Of a stretch of 64,000 bases of DNA, positions 46,564-64,000 are shown piece by piece (position 1 is the stretch's first letter; each line of letters starts with the position of its first letter). The translations under genes were made by a program, and so were the position numbers. The DNA is from Saccharina japonica (taxonomy: Eukaryota; Sar; Phaeophyceae; Laminariales; Laminariaceae): assembly GCA_008828725.1 (NCBI GenBank), contig MEHQ01000946.1, positions 139,614-203,613 of the forward strand. Direction: 5' to 3'. The notes under the pieces were generated by a model, which worked only from the letters and a program-made list of their open reading frames with translations, did no database searches and was not told the origin of the DNA.

Positions 46564-49500
46564 TTAGGCGGCCCGGATGAGAGAGACCGCTAGCTCCACC
46601 GACATTCCGAGCATGGCAAACAGGCCGAGGTAGCCAATCGCTCCCTTCTGGCGGTTGTCGGGGTTTCCGGTCTGCAGAGGAGGGTGGGGGAGGCGAGGCG
46701 AGAGTAGNNNNNNNNNNNNNNNNNNNNNNNNNNNNNNNNNNNNNNNNNNNNNNNNNNNNNNNNNNNNNNNNNNNNNNNNNNNNNNNNNNNNNNNNNNNNN
46801 NNNNNNNNNNNNNNNNNNNNNNNNNNNNNNNNNNNNNNNNNNNNNNNNNNNNNNNNNNNNNNNNNNNGGGGGGGGGGGAGGGGGAGGGAGGGAAGGAGGG
46901 AGGAAGGGAGGGACATTAGTATTATCGTGGTTGTCATGTACAGAGGGGTAGAAGGCAAAGGGGGGAGGACGGGGGGGGGGGTCTCGCGCATCGTGGTCGG
47001 GTATGGGAGCTCGCAAGGCGACGCTCGAAACGGTTAACGGGCCGTGCCAACAAAAACAGCAATTGTGTTTGTGCTTTCGTACATAAATAATGTAGAAAAA
47101 GCTCCTTCCAATGGTCTTTTCGCGGTAGTAGGACACCGCGGTTTGACCCCTTGACTGACCGCCCCCTACACTAAAACCAGTATAATAATACCAGACGAGG
47201 CCTTGACGCGCCCAGCAGAGACCAGCCTCCTACGCATGTACCGCTTTGTCCCCATACAAAGGATCGTTTGTATATAAATATTCAATCGGAACGGTTTCTT
47301 ATACTTAGGTACAGAGTGGTAAATCTTACACCTAGTGGTATACAGCATCTATGAGCTTTAGCACGGCAGCAGCAACAAAGGGTTTCGATGATATCGGCGT
47401 TATTCATACCCGGTAGCCCTTGACGTAGACAATGAAGCCGAACAAGCGAAGGGCGCCTGCCGCCGCCGCCAGGGTGGGTCGCTTCACAGACGCCAGCGTG
47501 AGAAGAACGATGAACTGAGAGTAGTTCTCCAGAACGTTCTGCAGAAAACGGAGAGCGGGGAGGACATCCAATGAACGGAACCCCGAGGAGGGAGAACGAG
47601 GAATTGAGTTTTGTTTTGTGTTGTGATAATCCTCCAGCAGGTACGTAGGTGCAAATAAAATGAGCTTAACGTCACCGTACTTCTACCTACCGAACATAAA
47701 TTATGTCGCGTGTGTCAATTTGAGGGTAGTTCTTCCGGTACGTTCTGCAAATCACGGAAAGGGGGAGGGCAAAAGGCAAGACACACACGCCGACGTTGGA
47801 CGTTTGGCCTCGAAGATGCCAGGTGGATCCGTGGTCTAGGGGGCGAGAGGTTGGCGGCGCCGTCCTGCGCTCTTCTCTCAAAACCTGAAAAAAAGTCTAT
47901 TTTTATTTTTTGTCATCGGAAAGGGATCGAGAAGTCTTGCCGTTTGCTTTCTACACATGAATCGGTCAAAATATTTATTCTTCAGACGCCTGGCCGCCGC
48001 CCGCCACGTAATTACCGGCGGTCGTGAGTGGAAGGCGATCCGTTCAGATATAAAATCATGACGCAGCGGTTGGTTTTGTCGATCGATGTCTGTCGAGGAC
48101 TCGGAATCTCGCTGTTTTCGAATAAAACACTTCACTGAGTGTTTTCTCAGGCCAATTTTGCCCCAACATCCGCCAAGGAATTGTTTTTCTTCGGGGAGTT
48201 TTCACAGTTTGGAAATATTACGAAGAATCATGCTCATAGCGAGCGGCATTGAAATGTTAATGTCATGGCCGGTATTGGTATCTTTGGAACTCAAAAACTT
48301 TTTACGGCAACATCGCGTTCCCATTAGCATCGGCCAGAGTCGTTTGGGTCCCTCTTTGGCTTTTACGCTTGTTGCAGTTGGCCTATATAGAGTGAGAACA
48401 CTAAACTACGTACTCTATATACAGTAGTAAATTTATAGGATGAGCACTTTGAGTACAACGATGGTGGGGATGAGGAGCGTGACAGATGCTTCAAACTCGT
48501 CAAACTCATCAAGCAGTCCATAGAAGAGTCACCAACCTATTAATAGTACTGGTACGTACATACCTTAGAACCGCAACCCACGTTTTTGGGGACAAACTGC
48601 TTGGATTTAGTGTGGCATAATATTTCCAGTGGCAAAAGGGTTTGCACTTATTAATACTCGTAGGAGCTTGCAGTCAGGAGCGCCCCGCCCTCATCCCTCA
48701 TCCCCACCGTTCTGACTTACGAGTACGAGATTATCTAATTTGGGCTATAGGACGTACGGTAAGAGTATTATACGGTTTTGGATGTCCCTGGTTCGAATCC
48801 GTGGGTAAAATCACATTTTGGTCTTTCTTTTCAGCGTTTTGGCGCCCAAAAGTCTTGATTGCTCAAATCGGCCAGTTGTGTACCTGGTGCCGGTACCGGT
48901 ACATTCTTGTTTTTGTGCACTTCCAAAACCGATTCGTAGGCTGCTGCTGCTGCTTAACGTGGTCTATGGTCTACCTGGGTCTACACACAAGCAGTGCAAC
49001 ATCAAAGCGCAGTCTACGAGTAGACCGTCGCTACCGCCTACAAACAGTAAAACAGGTGGTTAGTTTGTGACTGCGACTGCACATAAAATTTTCCAGTCAC
49101 CTGCGCATACTCGTACGAGTATAAGATTTTCGACTAATTGCAGCACTACTACTTGTACACCAGCCGTATAATTGCACGTACGTGCTGTGGGCTGTTAGAA
49201 CTGCACGTATTTTTGCACCATCTTTACCCTTGCTCCCACCCGGATCTGATCCCACCCGGATCTGATCCCATTTGGCACCCTGCTCCCACCCACAAGGTGC
49301 AGAAATATAATCAGCCCTCCGCAGGAGCCGCCGGAGGCCCACCGATCCCATTGGTACCCATGTAGGCCATACATATCTGCAACAACTCCTGCTATACATA
49401 TAACCGTATTGAATGTACGTGCAGATTCGTTAGACTCGCACGTACTCCGGAGCCGACGTAAGTTCAAGACAAATATCCAATGTACACCTGCTCCGAAATC

Positions 49501-50175
49501 CGAAAGAATACGTATGAGCGGCGTTACTGACTGTAGGAACTTTGAACATCGCGAAACGGTCAAGCATGTGCTGTGCGCTGTGAGCAAGTAGACCTTCACC
49601 TGGTGGGCCCTCTGATAGCAGTTGAACACCACGGCGTTAGGGTGAGACTGCTCGGCGTACATCTGGGGGTACTTGATTCCGAACCTGCAGAAGAGCAACG
49701 ACGAGAGAGACGGGGAGGAGAAAGGGTGTACGTGGAAGCGTCTATCAGTCAGCATGCATAGAAAAGACATGGCATGGGTGGGGGGGGGGACCGCAATCCG
49801 TAGGATGGGACTGCTGTGCATGGCACGGCATGGCATGGCATGGCATGGCGCACGACGTGCTTCCATGGTTCGTCAAGGGGATGAAGAGGTCGGTGCACCT
49901 GTGTTCGTCCTATGGTGGACAGAGGGCAATAGGCTCCAACTGCTGCTGCTGCTTGCGGAACTCGCTGTTGGCGGAAAGCGGGCCGAAAACCCATACTATT
50001 TCCCCGTAAAACTTGCTTCAAATTTATCTCTACGATTTATAAATAGTAACATTGGGACTCACTTCTTCCTCATCATGCCAACCCCGAATCCTGCCCACAC
50101 CGTCACAAAGCATGAGCAGATGGCAACGGCGATGGGAAGACCGTGCGCTGGCTGGAGTTCGATGGTCATGGACAT
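46564..50175 (-). CDS. MGST3: MGST3-type MAPEG protein (microsomal glutathione S-transferase 3-like)
   Basis: Four exons on the minus strand, 50063-50175, 49600-49684, 47410-47538 and 46564-46671, join to 144 codons plus TAA; the family is about 150. Introns are phase 2, 0 and 0, and three acceptors are CTGCAG. MAPEG proteins are small four-helix enzymes of the endoplasmic reticulum that use glutathione for conjugation or peroxide removal. Seen: an N-terminal helix (residues 12-35), KYPQMYAE, then the signature FNCYQRAHQNVLENY (residues 58-72) with the conserved Arg, Asn and Glu, a second helix, RLFGFIVYVKGYRTGNPDNR matching the GYYTGDP loop, and a last helix. The start is MSMTIEL; a second ATG two codons later is also possible. 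Intron 2 is 2.06 kb. Intron 3 contains a 160-base gap. No part looks damaged. Confidence 0.95.
46708..46867. other. assembly gap, 160 N
   Basis: Lies in intron 3 of the MGST3-type gene, next to a G-rich tract. Confidence 0.99.
47259..47325. repeat. dispersed short repeat GGATCGTTTG, copy 3
   Basis: GGATCGTTTGTATATAAATA, TTCAATCGGAACGGTT, CTTATACTT and CAGAGTGGTA; close to the 14478 copy. Confidence 0.65.
48562..48640. repeat. TTAA-type MITE, decayed
   Basis: CCTTAGAACCGCAACCCACG, TTTTTGGGGACAAACTGCTT, GGATTTAGTGTGG and CAGTGGCAAAAGGG keep the family order; flanking TTAA is lost. Confidence 0.55.
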
Positions 50176-51670
50176 GTTGGTAGAGGCAAGCAAGGTGATG
50201 AAGTACTGGGATATTTGTTGCCGAATATGCGGTGTGTTCGTGTGTGCTTGCGCGGCTCAAAAGCGAAGCGCTTGAACCAGGGGTTGCAGGTGACAGTCAA
50301 AACACGCCGATCAAATAATAAGAAACCCATATTTTTCAACTTCTACGAAACCTCCCCGACCCAACATAACATCACCGCGTCCCGCATCCCACACATGTCA
50401 TCGTTCGCCCACGTGTACAAATGGGCCTCGCCTGTGGCAAGAAGTCTTACACCAGCGCAGCGGTTATCCTCCAAACCGCAACCCTTCGCAAAAGGGGCAG
50501 CGGCGGATCCCATGACGTAAGGTAAATAAGTAAATAAGTCAACCGTCGTCGCGGTACTTGCCCGAAAGGAAATTTCTTCGTAGAACTCGTTCGGCATGCT
50601 ACTCGTGAAAATAGATCTTGATCTTTGCTTTGCGCTCGCGGTAAAAATCCTTATGTCGCACGCCGTACGTGCGGGGTATCGCGTGCAATGCGAGGGCCAG
50701 ACAACAGGTGCACCGGCGCTGTCCCTCAGCGTTTCTTCTCCAGATCGTAGCGAAGAGCCTTGAAATGTGATCAATCTACCGAAATGGACGTGGTGACAGA
50801 GCAGGCAGGCGTGGATCAGCATCAGTAACTGCATCAGTAACTGCTGCTGCTGTGTGCTGCAGCTGGCGTGTGTGTAAAAAATGTGGCCGTTGGTGCTTTT
50901 ATTACAGTAGCTGAGCTTTCGTCAGGCCTCGATAGCGATTCGTACAGCAGCAGTGCGTAATGCTGTAGATACGAAACGGTTTGATTTGTTGAATTGAGCA
51001 GTTCATCGGTCGCTAGTCGGTTTCGAGCAGGACAGAGATTAGAGCATAAAGGATGCCTACGCCTACGCACATGCGCCGAAATTGAGCATACGGGTATCTG
51101 TTAATCGTATACTTCGAAGAACCAGGTACAGCAGTAGGTACCAGTTGAGTAGTGCCGGCTGCTCGCTACTATACGTGCCTGTGAAATCGCTTCACACTTG
51201 GCGCAGTTGCGTTTAACCAGTGTAACAGTAGTGGGCGGAGTAGTACCCGTTGCCGCTATAGTATTGGTATTCTTGGCTGGCGCATACCGGCGCCATTGAA
51301 TGAGAGACCATTCCTGTCGTATTCAAAGTAAGTTTCCTTCTTTTTTAGCAAAGGCGGACCCATCTGCCCCTCGATTGCGGCGAATAGAACCAAGAATCAT
51401 CATAGCTGCTACTTCGTATGGATACAAGAGTACAAGTACCCTTGCTCGCATCATACACACAGGAGGTAGTCTATCATCTGTGATTGCACCAGAAGAGATG
51501 GCTGTATTTCGCGACCCGCCCAGTAAAACTGCTGTTGTGTTCTGCCATTGTTTGTTTGCAACGAAATCAGCGGCATCATCAGCGGCGACAAGGATGGCGT
51601 TGTTGCTGTTGCTGCTGCTGCTGATGCCGATGCTGCCGCGTTGGATCAGTTGGCGTCCGTTCGAGATCAG
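50176..51670. other. intergenic region between divergent MGST3 and kinesin genes
   Basis: The two genes point away from each other, so this should hold both promoters and the first kinesin exon or exons. A candidate first exon is ATG at 51300 to donor AAA|GTAAGT at 51328, but its phase 1 fits only a weak acceptor. No clear promoter motif is seen. Confidence 0.4.
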
Positions 51671-60101
<8,431 letters not shown>

Positions 60102-61864
60102 CGCACGACCGTGTGACGTGTGCACACCGCTAACTGTGTCATGTTTGCGGCTCTTTTTCGAGCAGACAGAGAGCGTGGAATATTCAGTGGATTGATTGAT
60201 TTTGCATAGTTTTGGAGTTGGGGGAGATAGTTTAATAGTTTAGTATAGCGCCTCTGTTGGTGTTTAGAAGTGTTGTCTACTAGGTAGGTAGGTTGTTCAC
60301 ATTTGTTTTTGTATTTAGTTGCGGACGTGACCTTCGAATACGTGCAAAACCCTGTGTTTACTATTTCTATGATACCATGGTCGGGTTCTTTGCGTGGAGG
60401 AGTTTTGGTCACGTCTTCCACAGGGCGCGAACAAAACAACGACGTGCTCCATACGAGGTTACCTTGTGTCCGCGTCGTTGTTTAGCATAAATAGCCGGTG
60501 TGTGCTGTGCGTGGCCACTCTACGGAGACGGCTGTGCCGTGTTGTGCGGGTCTGCGTCGAGCTTGTAAGGTGGGGGTTAAAGGCAGGGCGGCGGTCACGA
60601 ACGATGAACCCAGCTCGACGATACCAACACCATACGGCCGAAGCGAAGTGAAGCAAGCCCGACGACGCACTAAGTACATGGTTTCCTTACGTAGCTCTAC
60701 AGTAGTGTTGGATGCTACTTTATGGGAGTTGTGGAGACGTAACGAATGTATGCATAGGCCTGCGCAAATGAGGACCTCTCGAACTTGCTGACGCTACAGG
60801 TGTATTGCTGCACCGAAAGCTGTAAACTCTCGCTCTTCCACCCATACCCAAGTTCGTCCGAAAGGGGTATATTTGCGCCATGCAAGAGAAAGGCATCTCT
60901 CACCAATACAAAATTCCAACAATAAAAAATGATCAATCAGAAAACTGCGGACACGAAACCCCTTCCTCTCTCGGGGTAGCCTGCTATATGTGCGTCGTAT
61001 TGCAGCTGTGGGAGGCCCACCAAAGCGGCCGGCGAAAATCGCGCCCCATCCTTGCTCTAAACGCCGCTACCTGCTTGATTGAGACTCTGTACGTAGAAAG
61101 CACGGTATGGATGGCACGCGGATTCACACATTATTTTTGCGGAATACTTATGGTTCACACGTTGTTTGATGCGTGAAGAGGCTCTTCGTAGACCAGTGCT
61201 AAGCGCCACGTGGGCCGCTAGGCGGACGAGGTGGCAAAAATTGGCGCCATGATAGCACCAGAACATTGCACCTCACGTGTTTTCGCGACCAGAGAAGAGG
61301 CACGCACGCATGCACGAACAAAACTCGAACTAGACACGAGAACATCGCACCCACAAGAGAAAATACGAATTATATGCACTCAACACACTTTTGATCAAAT
61401 TGGTCGGATTCATCGAGAAAGAGTGGCGGGGGGGGAGGGAGGGAGTGCAGAACCGGATGACCTGGACAACCTCGACCAACGTACACTCTGCATTAGACGC
61501 GTGCTGCGATAGAGGTATACGGTATACCTTTTTTTGGCTGAAACGTTTTCTGAACGACCTAGTAAAGGCTCCTTAACCCAAAACCGTCACAAAAAGAATT
61601 AGTGTGTCACAACATTTTTCCTTTTATACCTGGGCCATGGGACTGTTCATCGGGTGTATAGCACTTGTATTATCCTCCAAAATCAGTGTTTTGGGTGAGG
61701 CATACGTAGAGCTCCTCAAGTGACCACCCTTATAAGGCAGAAACAAACATGGTGTTGCACCTCTACGGTATAGCACGCGTCATTATTTCGGCCCGAAACA
61801 ATCAGCCCCGCCAGCCCCCCCCCTCCCTGCCTCAAGAGCTCAAGCCGAGGTAACGGCGTACGGT
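60102..61864. other. region between convergent kinesin and membrane-protein genes
   Basis: The two genes converge here, so this holds both 3' ends. It contains the second copy of the dispersed repeat (61505-61790). No frame looks coding. Confidence 0.5.
61505..61790 (+). repeat. dispersed repeat, copy B, with empty TTAA site
   Basis: Homologous to 6790-7260. Here GGCTCC-TTAA-CCCAAAA is uninterrupted (TTAA at about 61573-61576), while the other copy carries two MITEs at the same TTAA. Confidence 0.75.
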
Positions 61865-63940
61865 CTACTCGATGGTGTCGTCCCCCCGAAGCATCTCCGA
61901 AAAGGTCAGCGTGTCCCGTACGAAGACGCAAAGGAGCTCGTCCCGGCTGTGCATGCTCCCGCAGTGGTCCAGGTGGCGCTCGCATGGGCACAGCACTCGA
62001 TGGTGCACCCGAATCAGCACGCCCCTGTCCAACATCAAGATAGAGAGCAAGAGAAAAAGTCAACTGAAGTTTTCCCACTGGGTGAACTACTGTTTTAGAA
62101 AGGAAGTACGTACTCGTACTATGATTGTTGATTTTGGTCGAAACAAAACAGATAGGTGTCGTTTGTGTGCGTGTGTGCGCGTGTGTGTTCTTCGCATTAA
62201 ACCGTTCTTTTCTTTCTACCCGTCGATATTCAGCACACACCCTGTGTCCGTGCCGATTCTTCATCCTAGCGAGACACAAGCCGTGCGTGTGTGCGCGTGT
62301 GTGTTCTTCGCATGAATCCGTTGTTTTCTTTCTACCCGTCGACATCCAGCACACCCCGTGTCCGTGCCGATTCTTCATCCGAAAAAGGTACAAGCCCTGT
62401 GATCCACGAAACCACGACATCGAGGTACTGCAGCAGCAGCAGCAGTGTAATGCGGTAAGCCGTCACCCGATACCGGCCGGGAGGTTTGATGGGAATGTTG
62501 TCGCGGCAGAGAGAAAACGAAAAAGGTGCCCACCGTTTTTTTCGATTGGCCAACTGTTTTTCTAAAAAGGAAGTGCTTTGATTGGACGAAGAACATTGGA
62601 TGTCGTGCGACGTCATCCCCAAGACTACTCGTAGCCGGGAAGGGCAAGTTTGTTGTGAATACCATGCGGCAAGAGTGCTGCCTCGGGCGGGAGGGGGGTG
62701 GGGTGTACTTCATTTTCATGCATGGCCGTAGTCGTATGACCATAGACCCTCGCATCAAAACAATGCCGGGACAGAGCATGTCGGGTTTTCACCGACCAGG
62801 CAGACATTACTAGCACCAAACGCGAAGCGCCGTGAGGTGTTGGGCGAGTCGCATGAAGGGTGAGGGGCGTACTCTTTTGTTGCTTGCCTTAGTCATTTGA
62901 CCAGTGGCCACGCATCCCATAGGAGAAACATCAGTGAGTGTAATTGCCACGCCCTCCCGACGCTGGTAAAACCAATGCCGTACTTATACTCATAGTGTCG
63001 GCCTATTCACACGGGGGCGGTAGCAAGCATGTTGCTAGAAAGACCAGGGGGGGGGGGGGGGCATTTTCTTTCGAACAGGTGAGTCGGTGGGGTCGACGGG
63101 GAAACACGCTCAACGAGTGGGATTTTGTTGTATGATCCCCCCAAAAGAGCGGTGGGAGGTAAAGAGGAAGCAGTTTGCCTGTGTCCCCACGAAAAATGGG
63201 AGAAACGCGCGCGTATGAATAATAAACCGATACTTATATTACTCAATCGATTTCATGACCGTGCTGTCTTTCGGCGAATCCTCTTCCTCGGCGAAGAGCT
63301 TCCCTCTATCCTGTGGCAATCTCATCATGCAAGAATCAAGCCGCTTCGTCCCTTGAGGCACGCACGATCCACGATATAGCAGGAAACACGTTCAGAGTGT
63401 AGAGATATACCCCCCTCCTTCCTGCTCCGTCTCGAAAGGGGTGCGTGGTCAATAATGGCCAAATGACTAAGGCAGGCAACGAAATGAGTACGCCTCCCCT
63501 CGAAAGCGATACGTGGTCAATGGTCAAAAGACGGAGGCAAGTAATACCCCCCCTTCCCTGCTCCGTCTCGAAAGGGATGCGTTATTCAATGGAATGCGTG
63601 GTCAATGGCCAAAAGACTAAGGCAAGCAATAAAATGAGTACGCCCCCCCCCCCCCTCGAAAGGGAAGCGTGGTCAATGGTCAAATTCAAAATAGTAAACG
63701 CCCCGCCCCCGCCCCCCCGCCACCTCCTTCTCTCCTCGCACCTGCTGAGGGTAGTGAGCCTGAAAAGCGGCGTTATGGGTAGCCCCTGCACGACGGACAG
63801 ACCCAGCCCGTAAAAGGCGAAGACGCCTACAGCCACTCCCGCGACGAGGGCGAAGGACCGAGTGTTGAACAGCTGCATGACCCCCATGGTCAAAAGCGTG
63901 CCAAACACCGCGCTGTATATCACAAGGGGCTTCGTCTTCT
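61865..63940 (-). CDS. unrecognised membrane protein, last two exons
   Basis: Exon 63742-63940 splices (donor CAG|GTGCGA, phase 2) to 61865-62024, which ends TAG. The reading gives about 119 residues of C-terminus. Two membrane helices are plain (PLVIYSAVFGTLLTMGVMQLF and ALVAGVAVGVFAFYGLGLSV), followed by a soluble end with CPCERHLDHC and an acidic terminus (RGDDTIE). The His/Cys group could bind a metal, but I recognise no family. The phase fit across a 1.7-kb intron supports the model. The acceptor at 63940 (AAACAG) has its pyrimidine tract some 30 bases away, and the frame also stays open towards the window edge, so the first boundary is uncertain. Earlier exons lie beyond the window. Confidence 0.6.
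62165..62396. repeat. tandem duplication of 116 bp
   Basis: Two copies with GTGCGCGTGTGTGTTCTTCG, TTTCTTTCTACCCGTCGA and GTCCGTGCCGATTCTTCATC. The ACCCGTCGACATCCAGCAC piece also occurs at 37872-37892 and, reversed, near 13053-13075, so a dispersed element is involved. It lies in the intron of the minus-strand gene. Confidence 0.85.
62690..62866 (-). repeat. poly-C-ended short repeat, family 1, chained to family 2
   Basis: On the minus strand, a family 2 copy (62868-62935) ends in a short C run and this family 1 copy begins at once (CACCCTTCATGCGACTCGCC), ending in its own C-rich tail. Confidence 0.8.
62868..62935 (-). repeat. poly-C-ended short repeat, family 2, fragment
   Basis: The plus strand reads GTACTCTTTTGTTGCTTGCC then TTAGTCATTTGACCA, the complement of the family 2 end. 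Confidence 0.7.
63425..63712 (+). repeat. array of about four family 2 copies
   Basis: Four partial copies follow one another in the same orientation. Each has CGTCTCGAAAG or CTCGAAAG, GCGTGGTCAATGG and, in most, AAATGAGTACGCC with a C-rich joint. Unit length varies. Confidence 0.75.
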
Positions 63941-64000
63941 CTGTTTGAACGCCGAGAGCCGAGTTTTGACGACGCGCGAGGGAGGGAGGGAGGGGGGGGG

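Noticed and set aside
48721..48810. tRNA-like block with a B-box-like GGTTCGAATCC
   Set aside because: No matching acceptor stem or anticodon arm could be folded upstream, and the T-stem has a mismatch.
51548..51670. Open, Ala-rich frame extending the first kinesin exon upstream
   Set aside because: It begins without an ATG and is mostly a GCT/GTT microsatellite; the real upstream boundary is not resolved.

Overview
This window is nuclear DNA of a eukaryote. Five genes can be rebuilt exon by exon, each split by GT-AG introns of mostly 0.4-3 kb, and two more are seen in part. The small exons with clean phases, roughly kilobase introns, AGC-coded serine runs and very large amounts of simple sequence fit a photosynthetic stramenopile, perhaps a brown alga. 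That placement is inference from style and gene content; no taxonomic marker gene is present.

Layout. 1-2387: gene-free, with an 840-bp tandem duplication carrying a foldback element. 2388-5539 (+): SCO1-type cytochrome c oxidase copper chaperone, 3 exons. 5540-8992: gene-free, with two TTAA-flanked MITEs in a row. 8993-11664 (-): 3' part of a coiled-coil protein gene. 11665-17767: mostly repeats, with one ambiguous exon-like block. 17768-26577 (+): a membrane protein joining two RING-like Cys clusters, one transmembrane helix and a Reelin-type repeat, 6 exons. 26578-32360: repeats, satellites and a frame-broken exon of a cation/proton exchanger. 32361-39612 (+): seven clean exons of the C-terminal half of that exchanger (CAX family). 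39613-46563: repeats only. 46564-50175 (-): a complete MGST3-type MAPEG protein, 4 exons. 51671-60101 (+): a kinesin motor protein, 10 exons, all nine introns in phase 0. 61865-63940 (-): 3' end of an unrecognised membrane protein gene running off the window.

The genes do not form a pathway. Their products act in different places: mitochondrial inner membrane (SCO1), endomembranes (MGST3, CAX), cytoskeleton (kinesin) and probably the cell surface (Reelin-type protein).

The non-coding part is unusual. It holds long G and C homopolymers, a 23-bp G-rich satellite, a 10-bp satellite, a palindromic GAGTAC array and at least six dispersed element families. Two short families end in the same way, with ATGAGTAC followed by a C run, and are chained head to tail through those runs. 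A TTAA/CCC MITE family shows an occupied site at 6866-7046 and its empty counterpart near 61574. Most introns and intergenic stretches appear to be built from these elements.
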